From Paraburkholderia eburnea (GTDB taxonomy: Bacteria; Pseudomonadota; Gammaproteobacteria; Burkholderiales; Burkholderiaceae), in NCBI RefSeq assembly GCF_002917095.1, contig NZ_PQGA01000004.1, positions 186,001 through 250,000 of the forward strand: a stretch of 64,000 nucleotides of DNA, given 5' to 3'. Both the position numbers and the translations under genes were made by a program. The notes beneath the pieces were generated by a model. That model was not told the origin of the DNA and did not search any database. It worked only from the letters and a program-made list of their open reading frames with translations. Shown here piece after piece: positions 27,966-38,199 of this stretch (positions are counted from its first letter, which is position 1; every line of letters begins with the position of its first letter).

Positions 27966-29039
27966 TTAAAAACGCTGCTGGATGCCCATCATCGCACCGA
28001 GCTGATTCGCGCCCGTGGCGACCGTGCCCGCTGCCGCCACGGCGTTCGCGGCCAGCGCGCTATTCATCATGTAGCCAAGCGAAGCATAAAGCGTCGTGCG
28101 CTTCGAAATGAAATAATTCGCGCGCGCGATTAGCAGGGTCGAATTCGAATGCTCGCGCAGGATGTAGCGCACGGTCTGCGCGTCGAGCGAGAACGTGGGC
28201 ACCACATACCAGGTCGCGCCGAGGAAAAAGATATCGGACTGCGCATGCTGTTCGGCCGACGTATTGCGCCGGATCCAGCCGCCGCCGAGCTTCGCGGGAC
28301 CATATTTCACATAGGCATCAACGATGGTGCGCTTGTCCACGTCCGCGCTGCTCGTGAGCGGCGCGGACGCACCCGGGCCGCCGTACATTACGTCATAAGA
28401 GGCCGCCGCGCCGCCCCATGCGCCGTCGTAGGCCAGCATCATGGTGTACTGGCGGCAAGCCACGGCGTCGCCCGGCAACTGGCCCGCACAGTTGGTTGCC
28501 GAAGGGCCGGCAGGGCCCGCGGCGTCGCGCCCGAAGCTGTACGTGCCGCCCAGCGTGACGCCGTGGAATTTGCCCATGTAGCCCACGGCATTGTCGCTGC
28601 GTGCGTTGGGCAAATAGCTGTCGAAGCTCGCCATCGAATGGATCGACGGGCCGATCACGTCCGCGTTGAACAACGCGTACATCGACATATTCATCTGCCT
28701 GCCCAGCGTGAGCGTACCGAATGCGCTGCTCACGCCCACGTTCGCCTGACGCCCGAACAGGCGGCCGCCGTAGTTGAGCGAGCCACTGCCCGGCGCAAAG
28801 CCGCTTTCCAGCACGAAGAACGTTTTGTAGCCGCCGCCCAGATCCTCCTCGCCGCGCAAACCGAAGCGTGAAGGCGCCTCGCCCGTGAGCGTGGGCATAC
28901 CCGCGAACGAACCGCCCTTGGCGGCGTTGTTGTAATACTCGATGCCCGTATCGACGATACCGTAGAGCGCCACGCTGCTCTGCCCCCAGGCCAGCGCCGA
29001 TGCCATTGCGAGTGAAGCCGCCATGAGAGTTCTTTTCAT
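27966..29039 (-). CDS. Trimeric Gram-negative porin
   Basis: A 357-residue Burkholderia-type general porin: signal peptide ending SALAWGQ, first strand SSVALYGIVDTGIEYYNN, the constriction-region motif GFAPGSGSLNYGGRLFGRQA, and a C-terminal QRF. It has two Cys in the ATNCAGQ...ACRQYT loop that may form a disulfide. A GGAGAAGG ribosome site precedes the start. Transcribed towards the AraC gene, 52 bases apart. Confidence 0.92.
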   Translation of the reverse strand: MKRTLMAASLAMASALAWGQSSVALYGIVDTGIEYYNNAAKGGSFAGMPTLTGEAPSRFGLRGEEDLGGGYKTFFVLESGFAPGSGSLNYGGRLFGRQANVGVSSAFGTLTLGRQMNMSMYALFNADVIGPSIHSMASFDSYLPNARSDNAVGYMGKFHGVTLGGTYSFGRDAAGPAGPSATNCAGQLPGDAVACRQYTMMLAYDGAWGGAAASYDVMYGGPGASAPLTSSADVDKRTIVDAYVKYGPAKLGGGWIRRNTSAEQHAQSDIFFLGATWYVVPTFSLDAQTVRYILREHSNSTLLIARANYFISKRTTLYASLGYMMNSALAANAVAAAGTVATGANQLGAMMGIQQRF

Positions 29040-29437
29040 TGCCTTCTCCGAACCATTATTAAGTCATGCTGATTTATTGGAATTCATGCCGTTCCACGCT
29101 GCTGGTCCGGCACGGTACTGCGGGTGTGGCATTCAGTCGGTCGTGCTGCCGCCCGGCATCCCGTCGTCAAGGGCTTCGGCACGTACGGTACGAAAACCGT
29201 CAGCGTTGGTTGGCATTCTTGGCCTGGACAAAAAGCCCGGCAATGGCATGGCGACCCAAAAAGGTTGCCGATCGTCTCTTTTGATTTTTGCCTTTCCGAA
29301 GCGCCTCAACCCGCCGATTCCCTCATCAACACACTGTATTTATTGATTATTTTCTTTATCCCCGCACCCCAAAAGACCCGCCAATACGTCCAGATACAAT
29401 TCCTCGTTCCATATATGGAATATTTAATGGAGGATTG
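29040..29437. other. Intergenic region between porin and acnB promoter
   Basis: These roughly 400 bp hold the upstream region of the porin (minus strand) and AT-rich sequence towards acnB. GC content falls clearly after 29270. Open frames exist but show no codon bias or recognisable protein. The notable item is the palindrome at 29407-29420, listed separately. Confidence 0.5.
29407..29420. promoter_or_regulatory. Perfect 14-bp palindrome upstream of acnB
   Basis: TTCCATATATGGAA is an exact palindrome in AT-rich DNA about 90 bp upstream of the acnB -35 box. Such a site suits a dimeric regulator. The regulator is not identified. Confidence 0.4.
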
Positions 29438-29477
29438 ATGGTGTATCCGTACGATCAAAGCGCCGTCCGCCCCCAAC

Positions 29478-29497
29478 TCTTATATAAGACATAAGAC
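29478..29497. promoter_or_regulatory. Operator-like site TCTTATATAAGA plus ATAAGAC repeat
   Basis: The 12-bp perfect palindrome TCTTATATAAGA (29478-29489) runs into a tandem repeat of the heptamer ATAAGAC (29484-29490, 29491-29497). It ends three bases before the acnB -35 box, an ideal place for a transcription factor controlling aconitase. Confidence 0.6.
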
Positions 29498-29499
29498 AT

Positions 29500-29529
29500 T
29501 TGACGCCAGTGTGGCTTTGCAATTAGAAT
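29500..29529 (+). promoter_or_regulatory. Sigma-70-type promoter of acnB
   Basis: TTGACG (29500-29505) and TAGAAT (29524-29529) are separated by 18 bp. Transcription would start near 29536 and give a leader of about 55 bases before the acnB ATG. Confidence 0.65.
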
Positions 29530-29589
29530 CGCGGCTGCAGTAGTCCATGGAAAGCCTTCCCCTGAAACGCAATACCAGCAGGTCCCCCC

Positions 29590-32175
29590 ATGCTTGAAAA
29601 CTTTCGTGCACACGTAGCCGCGCGCGCCGCGCTCGGCATTCCTCCCCTGCCGCTGACGGCCCAGCAAACCGCCGAGCTGGTGGAACTGCTGACGAATCCG
29701 CCCGCCGGCGAAGAGCAGACCCTGCTCGAACTGATCACGAACCGCGTGCCCGCGGGCGTGGACGAAGCCGCTCGCGTCAAGGCCGGCTTCCTGGCTGCGG
29801 TCGCCAAGGGTGAAACCGCTTGCTCGCTGATCTCGCGCGCTCACGCTACCGAACTGCTCGGCACCATGCTGGGCGGCTACAACATCCAGCCGCTGATCGA
29901 GCTGCTGGCTGACGCCGAAGTCGGCACCGTCGCCGCTGACGCGCTCAAGAAGACGCTGCTGATGTTCGATCAGTTCCATGACGTCAAGGAACTGGCCGAC
30001 CAGGGCAACGCCAACGCAAAGGCCGTGCTGCAAAGCTGGGCCGACGCCGAATGGTTCACGAGCCGTCCGGAAGTCCCGCAAAGCCTGACCATCACGGTCT
30101 TCAAGGTCACGGGCGAAACCAACACCGACGACCTCTCGCCGGCTCCGGACGCGACCACCCGCCCGGACATCCCGCTGCACGCGCTGGCCATGCTGAAGAA
30201 CGCACGTCCCGGCATCACGCCGGAAGAAGACGGCAAGCGCGGCCCGGTCAAGTTCATCGAATCGCTGAAGGAAAAGGGTCACCTGGTCGCCTACGTGGGC
30301 GACGTGGTCGGCACCGGCTCCTCGCGTAAATCGGCCACCAACTCGGTGCTGTGGTTCACGGGCGAAGACATCCCCTTCATCCCGAACAAGCGCTTTGGCG
30401 GCGTGTGCCTGGGCGGCAAGATCGCACCGATCTTCTACAACACGATGGAAGACGCCGGCGCCCTGCCGATCGAACTCGACGTGTCGCAGATGGAAATGGG
30501 CGACGTGGTCGAACTGCGCCCGTACGAAGGCAAGGCGCTGAAGAACGGCGCCGTGATCGCCGAATTCACGGTCAAGTCCGACGTGCTGTTCGACGAAGTA
30601 CGCGCCGGCGGCCGCATTCCGCTGATCATCGGCCGTGGCCTGACCGCCAAGGCGCGTGAAGCGCTGGGTCTGGCGCCGTCGACGCTGTTCCGCCTGCCGC
30701 AACAACCGGTCGACAGCGGCAAGGGTTTCTCGCTGGCGCAGAAGATGGTTGGCCGCGCATGCGGTCTGCCGGAAGGCCAGGGCGTGCGCCCGGGCACGTA
30801 CTGCGAACCGAAGATGACCTCGGTCGGCTCGCAGGACACCACCGGCCCGATGACCCGCGACGAACTGAAGGACCTGGCGTGCCTGGGCTTCTCGTCGGAT
30901 CTCGTCATGCAATCGTTCTGCCACACCGCCGCTTATCCGAAGCCGGTGGACGTGAAGACGCACCAGACGCTGCCGAACTTCATCAGCACGCGTGGCGGTA
31001 TCGCGCTGCGTCCGGGCGACGGCGTGATCCACTCGTGGCTGAACCGCATGCTGCTGCCCGACACCGTCGGCACCGGCGGCGACTCGCACACGCGCTTCCC
31101 GATCGGCATCAGCTTCCCGGCGGGTTCGGGTCTGGTCGCCTTCGCGGCCGCCACCGGCACGATGCCGCTGGACATGCCGGAATCGGTGCTCGTGCGCTTC
31201 AAGGGCAAGATGCAGCCGGGCGTCACGCTGCGCGACCTCGTCAACGCCATCCCGCTGTGGGCCATCAAGGAAGGCACGCTGACGGTCGCCAAGCAAGGCA
31301 AGAAGAACATCTTCTCGGGCCGCATTCTCGAAATCGAAGGCCTGCCCGATCTGAAGGTCGAGCAAGCGTTCGAGCTGTCGGATGCATCGGCCGAGCGTTC
31401 GGCGGCCGGTTGCACGGTGCACCTGAACAAGGAACCGATCATCGAATACCTCAACAGCAACATCACGCTGCTGAAGTGGATGATCGCCCAGGGCTACCAG
31501 GACCCGCGCAGCCTGCAACGCCGTATCAAGGCGATGGAAGCCTGGCTGGCCGACCCGCAACTGCTGCAACCGGATGCGGACGCAGAATACGCAGCCGTGA
31601 TCGAAATCGATCTGGCCGACGTGCATGAGCCGATCGTGGCCTGCCCGAACGATCCGGACGACGTGAAGACGCTGTCGGACGTCGCAGGAGCGAAGATCGA
31701 CGAAGTGTTCATCGGCTCGTGCATGACCAACATCGGTCACTTCCGTGCCGCGTCGAAGCTGCTCGAAGGCAAGCGCGACATTCCGGTCAAGCTGTGGGTC
31801 GCTCCGCCGACCAAGATGGACCAGAAGCAACTGACCGAAGAAGGCCACTATGGCGTCTTCGGCACGGCTGGCGCGCGTACCGAAATGCCGGGCTGCTCGC
31901 TGTGCATGGGTAACCAGGCACAGGTGCGCGAAGGCGCAACGGTCATGTCGACGTCGACGCGTAACTTCCCGAACCGTCTGGGCAAGAACACGAACGTGTA
32001 CCTGGGCTCGGCGGAACTGGCGGCGATCTGCTCGCGTCTGGGCCGGATCCCGACCAAGGAAGAGTACATGGCCGACATGGGCGTGCTCAGCGCAAACGGC
32101 GACAAGATCTATCAGTACATGAACTTCGACCAGATCGAAGACTTCAAGGAAGTGGCTGATACGGTGCAGATGTAA
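29590..32175 (+). CDS. acnB: Aconitate hydratase B
   Basis: An 861-residue AcnB-type aconitase, which isomerises citrate to isocitrate in the TCA cycle and may also handle 2-methylcitrate intermediates. It has the AcnB-specific N-terminal HEAT-like domain (residues 1-160), the swivel domain ahead of the catalytic domains, and the Fe-S cluster cysteines in GSCMTN and in GCSLCMGN near residue 770. Length is standard. It is a single-gene unit: own promoter before it and a strong terminator after it. Confidence 0.97.
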   Translation: MLENFRAHVAARAALGIPPLPLTAQQTAELVELLTNPPAGEEQTLLELITNRVPAGVDEAARVKAGFLAAVAKGETACSLISRAHATELLGTMLGGYNIQPLIELLADAEVGTVAADALKKTLLMFDQFHDVKELADQGNANAKAVLQSWADAEWFTSRPEVPQSLTITVFKVTGETNTDDLSPAPDATTRPDIPLHALAMLKNARPGITPEEDGKRGPVKFIESLKEKGHLVAYVGDVVGTGSSRKSATNSVLWFTGEDIPFIPNKRFGGVCLGGKIAPIFYNTMEDAGALPIELDVSQMEMGDVVELRPYEGKALKNGAVIAEFTVKSDVLFDEVRAGGRIPLIIGRGLTAKAREALGLAPSTLFRLPQQPVDSGKGFSLAQKMVGRACGLPEGQGVRPGTYCEPKMTSVGSQDTTGPMTRDELKDLACLGFSSDLVMQSFCHTAAYPKPVDVKTHQTLPNFISTRGGIALRPGDGVIHSWLNRMLLPDTVGTGGDSHTRFPIGISFPAGSGLVAFAAATGTMPLDMPESVLVRFKGKMQPGVTLRDLVNAIPLWAIKEGTLTVAKQGKKNIFSGRILEIEGLPDLKVEQAFELSDASAERSAAGCTVHLNKEPIIEYLNSNITLLKWMIAQGYQDPRSLQRRIKAMEAWLADPQLLQPDADAEYAAVIEIDLADVHEPIVACPNDPDDVKTLSDVAGAKIDEVFIGSCMTNIGHFRAASKLLEGKRDIPVKLWVAPPTKMDQKQLTEEGHYGVFGTAGARTEMPGCSLCMGNQAQVREGATVMSTSTRNFPNRLGKNTNVYLGSAELAAICSRLGRIPTKEEYMADMGVLSANGDKIYQYMNFDQIEDFKEVADTVQM

Positions 32176-32226
32176 GTCGAGCGTGCTGTTGGCCAGGGCG
32201 TGAGGTCTGCGCCGTGGCTACCACGC

Positions 32227-32269
32227 AAATAGCGCCGCAGGGGTGAAGCCTCTGCGGCGCTATTTTTTT
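32227..32269 (+). terminator. Rho-independent terminator after acnB
   Basis: A perfect 14-bp stem (AAATAGCGCCGCAG at 32227-32240 with its complement at 32252-32265) and an 11-base loop, followed by a run of T. It lies 52 bases beyond the acnB stop. Confidence 0.95.
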
Positions 32270-32337
32270 GTGCGGCGTGTCCAACAGGACCCGGGAACGG
32301 CACCTGCTCGGCTTCCAGCAACACCAGGAGCCAACTC

Positions 32338-32586
32338 ATGAACGAGACACGCAAGCCTGCACCGAAGCAGCAAGCCGATACTGAAAAGCCCGCCCGCGGC
32401 AAACCCGGCAGCTTCGACCAACCCGAATCCCACCCCGAAACCATGCCGCGCGAAGGCGGCCCGCATCCGGAACAAACCGCCGACGTGCCTTTGGGCACAC
32501 ACGGTTCCGGCCTGCCGATGGGCGCACGCGGGCACAACAGCCCGCCGGTGCAAAAGAAAGAAGGCGAGAAAAAAACCGATCGATAA
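32338..32586 (+). CDS. Small hydrophilic protein of unknown function
   Basis: An 82-residue Pro/Gly/Lys/Glu-rich protein with no signal peptide, hydrophobic core or Cys, so it is probably disordered. A well-placed CAGGAG ribosome site precedes the ATG. It follows the acnB terminator, so it should have its own promoter. No family recognised. Confidence 0.6.
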   Translation: MNETRKPAPKQQADTEKPARGKPGSFDQPESHPETMPREGGPHPEQTADVPLGTHGSGLPMGARGHNSPPVQKKEGEKKTDR

Positions 32587-32677
32587 GGGCTCACGCCGAC
32601 TCCAGAAAATGCGCATCGGGTCGTAAACGAGGCATGACCCCTCGTTCGCGCAGCCATGCGCGGTTGTGCGCAAGATA

Positions 32678-34606
32678 ATGCTCGACCTTCTGATTCAATA
32701 TTGGGGCACCCTACAAAGCCGTGCCGCATCGGGCGATAGCGCTGCATTAAAGCTCGCCCAGTTGCGCATCATGATTTATCAGTTGCCCATGATGTACGGG
32801 CTACTGATCGTCAACACATGGGGCATGGTGCTGCCGCATGAAAACCAGTTTCCCCGTTGGCAAGGCATCACCTGCCCCCTGATTCTCACGGCGTTCTGCC
32901 TGGTTCGCATCTTTTCCTGGTTGCGGCTTGCGAGAACCCAGGTCACAGCAAAACAGGCGGCTTCGGTCCTGAGCAGCACCCGCTGGCTCGCGTGGGTTTT
33001 CGCCATCGTATTCACGACCTGGTCCTTGTCGCTGATGCCCCTCGGCGACGAGGCATTCAAGCTCCACGTCGCGTTCTATATGGCCATTACGGTCATCGGC
33101 GTGATCTTTTGCCTGATGCACGTCCTCTCCGCGGCCTTCACCGTGACGGCCATCGTCAACGGCGCGCTCGTCACGACTTTTCTGGTGTCGGGAAATGACG
33201 TTTTTCAGGCGGTGGCGATCGATACGTCGCTCGTGTCGCTGGCCATGCTGATCGTCTCGTTCACGCATTTCCGCAACTTCGCCGCCCTCGTGGCCACGCA
33301 AAGCGAAAACCGGCGTCTGGCGAATATCGACAGCCTTACCAATCTGCCCAATCGCCGCGCCTTTTTCGATGCGCTCGATCTGCATTTCGAAAGCGCGACG
33401 GCATCCGGCAACCGGCTCGCCGTCGGACTCGTCGATCTCGACGGTTTCAAATCGGTCAATGACATTCACGGCCATTCCGCGGGCGATCAGGTGCTTGCGG
33501 AGGCCGCGACGCGCCTGGCCACAGCCTGTGCAGGCGCAACCGTGCTCGCGCGACTTGGCGGCGACGAATTCGGTCTGATCGTAACGGGCGATTGCTCGGA
33601 TAGCCGCCTGTCGCTCTTTGGGCGCGATATCGCCAGCGCTTTTGGCGATCCCGTGGTGGTCGGCGACAGTTCGGTAAGGCTGGGAGCCACCATCGGTTTT
33701 TCGACTTATCCGCAGAGTTCGCGCAATAAAGCCGATCTTTTCGAAGCGGCCGATTACGCGCTCTACGAGGGCAAACGCCGCGGGCGCGGCTCGGCGACCG
33801 TGTTTTCGCAGGCGCATCGCAACGCGATTATCCGCGAGTCGCAGATCGCACAAGCGTTGCGCTCACCTGATCTGGACAACGAACTATCGATTGCCTTCCA
33901 GCCCATCGTTTCGCTGGAAGAGGCCCGCACCGTCGGCTTCGAAGCCCTTGCCCGCTGGCATAGCGCGACGCTCGGCACCATCGCGCCCGGCGAATTCATC
34001 CCGGCGGCCGAGCGCAGCGGCATCATCAACGACCTGACGCTCGCGCTGTTCAGCAAGGCGCTGGCATGTGCCGCACAATGGCCCTCGCGTATCGGCCTGT
34101 CCTTTAACCTCTCGGCTCATGATTTCGCCGATGAGCGAGTCGTGGAGGGACTCGCGCGACGCATCAGCGAAAGCGGCATCGATCCGGCCCGGCTGGACTT
34201 CGAGATTACCGAAACCGCCATGGCCCAGGACTTCGAGCAGGTGCGCCATGCCGCGGAGGAATTCCGCAGCATGGGTTGCGGTTTGTCCGTCGACGATTTC
34301 GGCACCGGCTATTCGAGTCTGTCCTATCTCTGCAAGCTCCCGCTGAGCCGCCTGAAGATCGACCGCACCTTCGTGAGCGGTCTGAAGGAAGGGACGACGG
34401 CGTTCACGGTCGTGCGGACCTTGCTCAGTCTCAGCCGGCAAATGATGCTCGAATGTGTGATCGAAGGCGTGGAAACGGCGGCGGAATTGCAAACGGTCGC
34501 GGGACTCGGCGCCACCCTCGTCCAGGGCTACTATTGTTCGCGCCCGATGGACGCCAGCGCGATTGCCTCATATCTGGCGAGCGAACGAACGGGTGTGTCC
34601 GCCTGA
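32678..34606 (+). CDS. Membrane GGDEF-EAL protein (c-di-GMP synthase/phosphodiesterase)
   Basis: A protein of about 642 residues. The N-terminal 200 residues hold five or six hydrophobic helices (a MASE-like sensor), then a GGDEF domain with an intact GGDEF signature (ARLGGDEFG) and an EAL domain with intact FEALARW, the DFGTGYSSL loop and the KIDRTFV motif. Both active sites look complete, so it could make or break down c-di-GMP. No RxxD inhibitory site is seen before GGDEF. An alternative GTG start lies 12 bases upstream; neither has a strong ribosome site. Confidence 0.92.
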   Translation: MLDLLIQYWGTLQSRAASGDSAALKLAQLRIMIYQLPMMYGLLIVNTWGMVLPHENQFPRWQGITCPLILTAFCLVRIFSWLRLARTQVTAKQAASVLSSTRWLAWVFAIVFTTWSLSLMPLGDEAFKLHVAFYMAITVIGVIFCLMHVLSAAFTVTAIVNGALVTTFLVSGNDVFQAVAIDTSLVSLAMLIVSFTHFRNFAALVATQSENRRLANIDSLTNLPNRRAFFDALDLHFESATASGNRLAVGLVDLDGFKSVNDIHGHSAGDQVLAEAATRLATACAGATVLARLGGDEFGLIVTGDCSDSRLSLFGRDIASAFGDPVVVGDSSVRLGATIGFSTYPQSSRNKADLFEAADYALYEGKRRGRGSATVFSQAHRNAIIRESQIAQALRSPDLDNELSIAFQPIVSLEEARTVGFEALARWHSATLGTIAPGEFIPAAERSGIINDLTLALFSKALACAAQWPSRIGLSFNLSAHDFADERVVEGLARRISESGIDPARLDFEITETAMAQDFEQVRHAAEEFRSMGCGLSVDDFGTGYSSLSYLCKLPLSRLKIDRTFVSGLKEGTTAFTVVRTLLSLSRQMMLECVIEGVETAAELQTVAGLGATLVQGYYCSRPMDASAIASYLASERTGVSA

Positions 34607-34685
34607 GACGATTGGTCTCATCCGCGTGCCACGCTGACTGCCGCCTTTTCCTGACGTTTTTCCGCTCATGCGTTACGATGCGCGG

Positions 34686-35078
34686 ATGTCTCTGTTCGCT
34701 TGCGCCCGTCGACGCTTCTCCCTATGGCTTGCCCTGCTCGCCATGTGGCTCGTCGTGGTCGTGCCGGTCGCGAGCCAGTTGATGGTCGCCGCTCGGGCAG
34801 CCACGCCGGATACCGCCAGCATTCTGTGCTCGGTGACGGCGGCGCATGCACCGGCATCCGCATCCCACCTTCACACCGATCGCCTCGCGGCTTGCGGATA
34901 CTGCACCCTGCTTGCGCATCAACCCGCGATGGCCGCACCGCCAGCCACGGCTCTTGCGCTCGTCGCGATTGCGGCGGAGCAGGCAGACGCGCCGCCCACT
35001 GCGCAGCCCTTGCCCGCTGCGGCTTTTCCGTCGGGACGGCCACGCGGGCCGCCTGCTGTTTCCGCCTTCTACGCCTGA
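34686..35078 (+). CDS. DUF2946 family protein (copper-associated)
   Basis: A protein of about 130 residues with an N-terminal signal/membrane segment (LWLALLAMWLVVVVPVASQ) and the DUF2946 motif CGYCTLLAHQP, a Cys-x-x-Cys plus His arrangement suited to metal binding. DUF2946 genes commonly neighbour copper chaperones, as here (PCu(A)C gene 123 bases downstream). An alternative start at 34668 adds six residues. Confidence 0.75.
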   Translation: MSLFACARRRFSLWLALLAMWLVVVVPVASQLMVAARAATPDTASILCSVTAAHAPASASHLHTDRLAACGYCTLLAHQPAMAAPPATALALVAIAAEQADAPPTAQPLPAAAFPSGRPRGPPAVSAFYA

Positions 35079-35201
35079 CACCGCGCGATTTTTTGCGCTG
35101 TTTCGCCGCGCTTTTTGCGTGCGGCGCATCCACGTCTGCTGCGATGCGCCGTATCCGCTCCACCCACGCCATCCCCTTCAACTTTGATCAGGAGAACGAT
35201 C

Positions 35202-35648
35202 ATGTATCGCCGCTTCCGCCAATTCGCCCTCGCCATGCCGCTCGCCATTGCGGCGCTTCCCGCCCTCGCCGCGCCCCCCAGTGCGATAAAGGTGTCCGAC
35301 TGCTGGGTCCGCTCGATGCCGGGCAGCGTACCGTCGGGCGGCTATTTCAAGCTCGCGAACACGAGCGCCAAGCCCGTCGATCTGCTCGACGTCAACGCCG
35401 ACGCCTTCGGCATGGCCATGCTGCATCAGTCGCAAAGCAACGGCAGCGCGTCGAAGATGGTTATGGTCGACAAGGCGACGGTGCCCGCCAACGGCACGCT
35501 CGCGTTCGCACCGGGCGGCTATCACGTGATGTTCGAGGAAGCGAAGAAGCCGCTGACTGTCGGATCGACGATTCCCGTGACCTTCAAGTTCAGCGACGGC
35601 GAAAAGATCGAGACGCAATGCGCCGTGAAAAACGCGGCAGGTCAGTAA
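35202..35648 (+). CDS. Periplasmic copper chaperone PCu(A)C
   Basis: A 148-residue protein with a Sec signal peptide ending at ALAAPPS and the PCu(A)C metal site: His in MLHQSQ, Met in SKMVM, His and Met in GGYHVMF, which bind Cu(I). These chaperones deliver copper to cytochrome c oxidase. The start is fixed by AGGAGAAC just before the ATG. Probably co-transcribed with the DUF2946 gene. Confidence 0.9.
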   Translation: MYRRFRQFALAMPLAIAALPALAAPPSAIKVSDCWVRSMPGSVPSGGYFKLANTSAKPVDLLDVNADAFGMAMLHQSQSNGSASKMVMVDKATVPANGTLAFAPGGYHVMFEEAKKPLTVGSTIPVTFKFSDGEKIETQCAVKNAAGQ

Positions 35649-35740
35649 GAGCCGCTGCGCGGCCGGTCGATCAGTCACGATGTCGGTGAGCGCGACCCGG
35701 CGAGAGTCGTTTTCGAGCCGGATCACGCCGCCAGCGCGCC

Positions 35741-36601
35741 TCACTCGCCGATCCACGACCCGCGCAGATCGCTGTCATGCAGCAGTTGCAGCAGCGTTTG
35801 CGCCGGGCGGCTTAGGCGCTTCGCTGCCAGCGCGATGAACTCGACGTCAGGCAGCACGGGCAGACTCGCCACGTTGAGGGGTGGCGCCAGCCCGCGCGCG
35901 GCCAGATATTGCGGGCGCACCGTGATGCCCAGGCCGCCGCGCGCGGCGGCCACGCAGCCCGAATGGCTGCTGCTCGTGCACACCACCTGCCAGCGAAAAT
36001 CGGTCTGCGCGAGGGCGTCGAGCACCACTGCCCGCGTGACGCTCGGCTCGGCCACGAGGATCAGCGGCAGCGGCTGCGTGAGGTCCACCGCCGTACCTGC
36101 ACGCGCGAGCCATTCGAGCCGCCCCGTGAAGAGCGCCGTGCCACGCTTGTCACCCAGTCGCCGCTTGCCCACCATCAGTTCGATCGCGCCCGCGTCCAGC
36201 AGTTCGTAAAGCTGCCCGGTCATGCCGATGTTGATTTCCAGCTCAACGTCGGGATGCGCGTTGCGAAACGCCGTGAGCACGGCGGGCAGCGGCCCGAGCG
36301 CGATGTCGTCGGAGCAGCCAAGGCGCACGCGCCCGCGCAGGCGCGGCGCGCGAAACTGGGACTCGGCGCGGTTGATCGCCTGCAGGATCGCGCCCGCATG
36401 CGCGAGCATCGCCTCGCCGTCGGGGGTGATCGCGAGCGAATGCGTGTCGCGCACGAAAAGGCGCCGGCCGATTTCCTCTTCGAGACGGCGGACGTGCTCG
36501 CTGACGCTCGACTGCGTGAGGTCGAGCTGGCGCGCCGCCTCGGTGAAGCTATGGCAGGTGGCGACGGTCGCGAACGATTTGAGCCAGACTGGGTTGAGCA
36601 T
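35741..36601 (-). CDS. LysR-family transcriptional regulator
   Basis: A 286-residue LysR protein: helix-turn-helix in residues 1-60 (FATVATCHSFTEAARQLDLT), linker RLRGRVRLG near 90, then the effector domain. Divergent from the MFS gene at 36778 with 176 bp between the starts, so that transporter is its likely target. Confidence 0.93.
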   Translation of the reverse strand: MLNPVWLKSFATVATCHSFTEAARQLDLTQSSVSEHVRRLEEEIGRRLFVRDTHSLAITPDGEAMLAHAGAILQAINRAESQFRAPRLRGRVRLGCSDDIALGPLPAVLTAFRNAHPDVELEINIGMTGQLYELLDAGAIELMVGKRRLGDKRGTALFTGRLEWLARAGTAVDLTQPLPLILVAEPSVTRAVVLDALAQTDFRWQVVCTSSSHSGCVAAARGGLGITVRPQYLAARGLAPPLNVASLPVLPDVEFIALAAKRLSRPAQTLLQLLHDSDLRGSWIGE

Positions 36602-36777
36602 GGTGCATTGTGACGCATTTCGACATGGTTATCGCCGATGCCGATAACAGTCAGCGTCCTTAGTTGGGTTCCCGATTTCAGGCGATGACAATATCATGAC
36701 GGGATTGCAGATGATTGCGCCGCGGACCCGTGCTTCATAAGCCGCCTGTAAGCCCGCGCGCGCCCAAGACGTCCCCG

Positions 36778-38181
36778 ATGAACAAGGATTCAAGCCAGAC
36801 GGCCCTGCTGTGGATCGTCGCCGCCGGCTTTTTCATGCAGGCGCTCGACACCACGATCGTCAACACCGCCCTGCCCGCAATGGCGCTGAGCCTCGGCGTC
36901 AAGCCGCTCGCGATGCAGCCGGTGATCGTGGCCTACACGCTCACCATGGCGATGCTCACGCCCGCGTCGGGCTGGCTCGCCGACCGCTTCGGCACACGCC
37001 GCGTCTACTTCGCCGCCATTCTTGTTTTCGTGCTCGGTTCGCTGTGCTGCGCGGGCGCGCACACGCTCGGCCAGCTTGTGATCGCACGGGTGCTGCAGGG
37101 CATCGGCGGTTCGATGCTGATGCCGATCGGCCGCCTGGCCGTGTTGCGCGCCGTGAGCGGCGAGCAGTATGTGTCCGCGCTCGCGCTGATTTCGGTGGCC
37201 GGCCAGGTTGGCCCCATCGTCGGCCCGACGCTCGGCGGCTGGTTCGTGCAGGCTATTACGTGGCACTGGATTTTTCTGATCAACGTGCCGATCGGCCTTG
37301 CGGGCATGATCGCGGTGCAGCGTTACCTGCCGCGCGCGACGGCCAGCGCCGCGCCGCCCTTCGACCTGGCGGGTTGCGCGCTGGTGTCGCTGTGCATGAT
37401 CGCGTTCTCGCTCGCCTTCGATGCGCCGGTCCACACGCATCGCGCTGCGTGGTCGGCGGCGCTCTTCGCGCTCGGCCTCGCAGCCGCGCTTGTCTATGTG
37501 CCTTATGCGCGCCGCCGCCGCGATCCGCTCTTCAAGCTCGCGCTCTTTGGCGAGCCCAATTTCAGTGTCGGCCTGATCGGCAATCTGGTGTGCCGGATCG
37601 GTTCGAGCGCAGTGCCCTTTCTCGTGCCGCTGCTCATGCAGCTCGAACTTGGCTACTCGCCGCTGCACTCCGGCCTCATGATGTTGCCCGCCGCTCTCGC
37701 GGGCACGGTGGCCAAGCGCTGGATCGCGCCATTGATTCGCCGCTATGGCTATGACGCTTTCCTGCTCGTGAACACGTCGATCGTGGGCGCATCGATCGTT
37801 GCGTTCGCACTCATTTCGCGCGGCACGCCCATTGCGGTCGAAATCGTCGTGCTGGCGATCTTCGGCGCCGCTAATTCGATGCAGTTCGCGGCGATGAACA
37901 GCGTCACGCTCAAGGGCCTCTCGCACGAAGACGCGGGTAGCGGCAACAGCCTGTTTTCGATGGTGCAGATGCTGGCGATGGGGCTGGGCGTGACGATCGG
38001 CGGCGCGCTCGTAAGCCTGGTCGAGGCCCACGGCGGCACGGTGGCGCAGGGCTTTCGCGTGAGTTTCGCGGGAGTGGGTGTGATCACGCTGGTTTCGGCA
38101 CTGATCTTCCGGCGCATCGATGCGCCTGCCGCCGTACCGGCTTCGGCGTCCGCCGTGCCGGCGACTTCAGGACGCCGCTGA
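36778..38181 (+). CDS. MFS transporter, DHA2 family (MdtD-like)
   Basis: A 467-residue transporter with about 14 helices, starting MNKDSSQTALLWIVAAGFFMQ. The TM1 motif ALDTTIVNTALP and motif A (GWLADRFGTRRVY) are those of MdtD/HsrA-type DHA2 proteins. The frame is open from 36715 but the MdtD-like sequence begins at 36778. Export substrate unknown; likely regulated by the divergent LysR protein. Confidence 0.92.
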   Translation: MNKDSSQTALLWIVAAGFFMQALDTTIVNTALPAMALSLGVKPLAMQPVIVAYTLTMAMLTPASGWLADRFGTRRVYFAAILVFVLGSLCCAGAHTLGQLVIARVLQGIGGSMLMPIGRLAVLRAVSGEQYVSALALISVAGQVGPIVGPTLGGWFVQAITWHWIFLINVPIGLAGMIAVQRYLPRATASAAPPFDLAGCALVSLCMIAFSLAFDAPVHTHRAAWSAALFALGLAAALVYVPYARRRRDPLFKLALFGEPNFSVGLIGNLVCRIGSSAVPFLVPLLMQLELGYSPLHSGLMMLPAALAGTVAKRWIAPLIRRYGYDAFLLVNTSIVGASIVAFALISRGTPIAVEIVVLAIFGAANSMQFAAMNSVTLKGLSHEDAGSGNSLFSMVQMLAMGLGVTIGGALVSLVEAHGGTVAQGFRVSFAGVGVITLVSALIFRRIDAPAAVPASASAVPATSGRR

Positions 38182-38199
38182 TCGGCGCCCGGGTTTGAC

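Noticed and set aside
29438..29494. An 18-residue frame with a TGGAGGA ribosome site, as a leader peptide of acnB
   Set aside because: It ends before the acnB -35 box, so it is not in the transcript from that promoter, and it overlaps the operator-like site.
29455..31848. A 797-codon open frame opposite acnB
   Set aside because: Antisense shadow; acnB is unmistakable on the plus strand.
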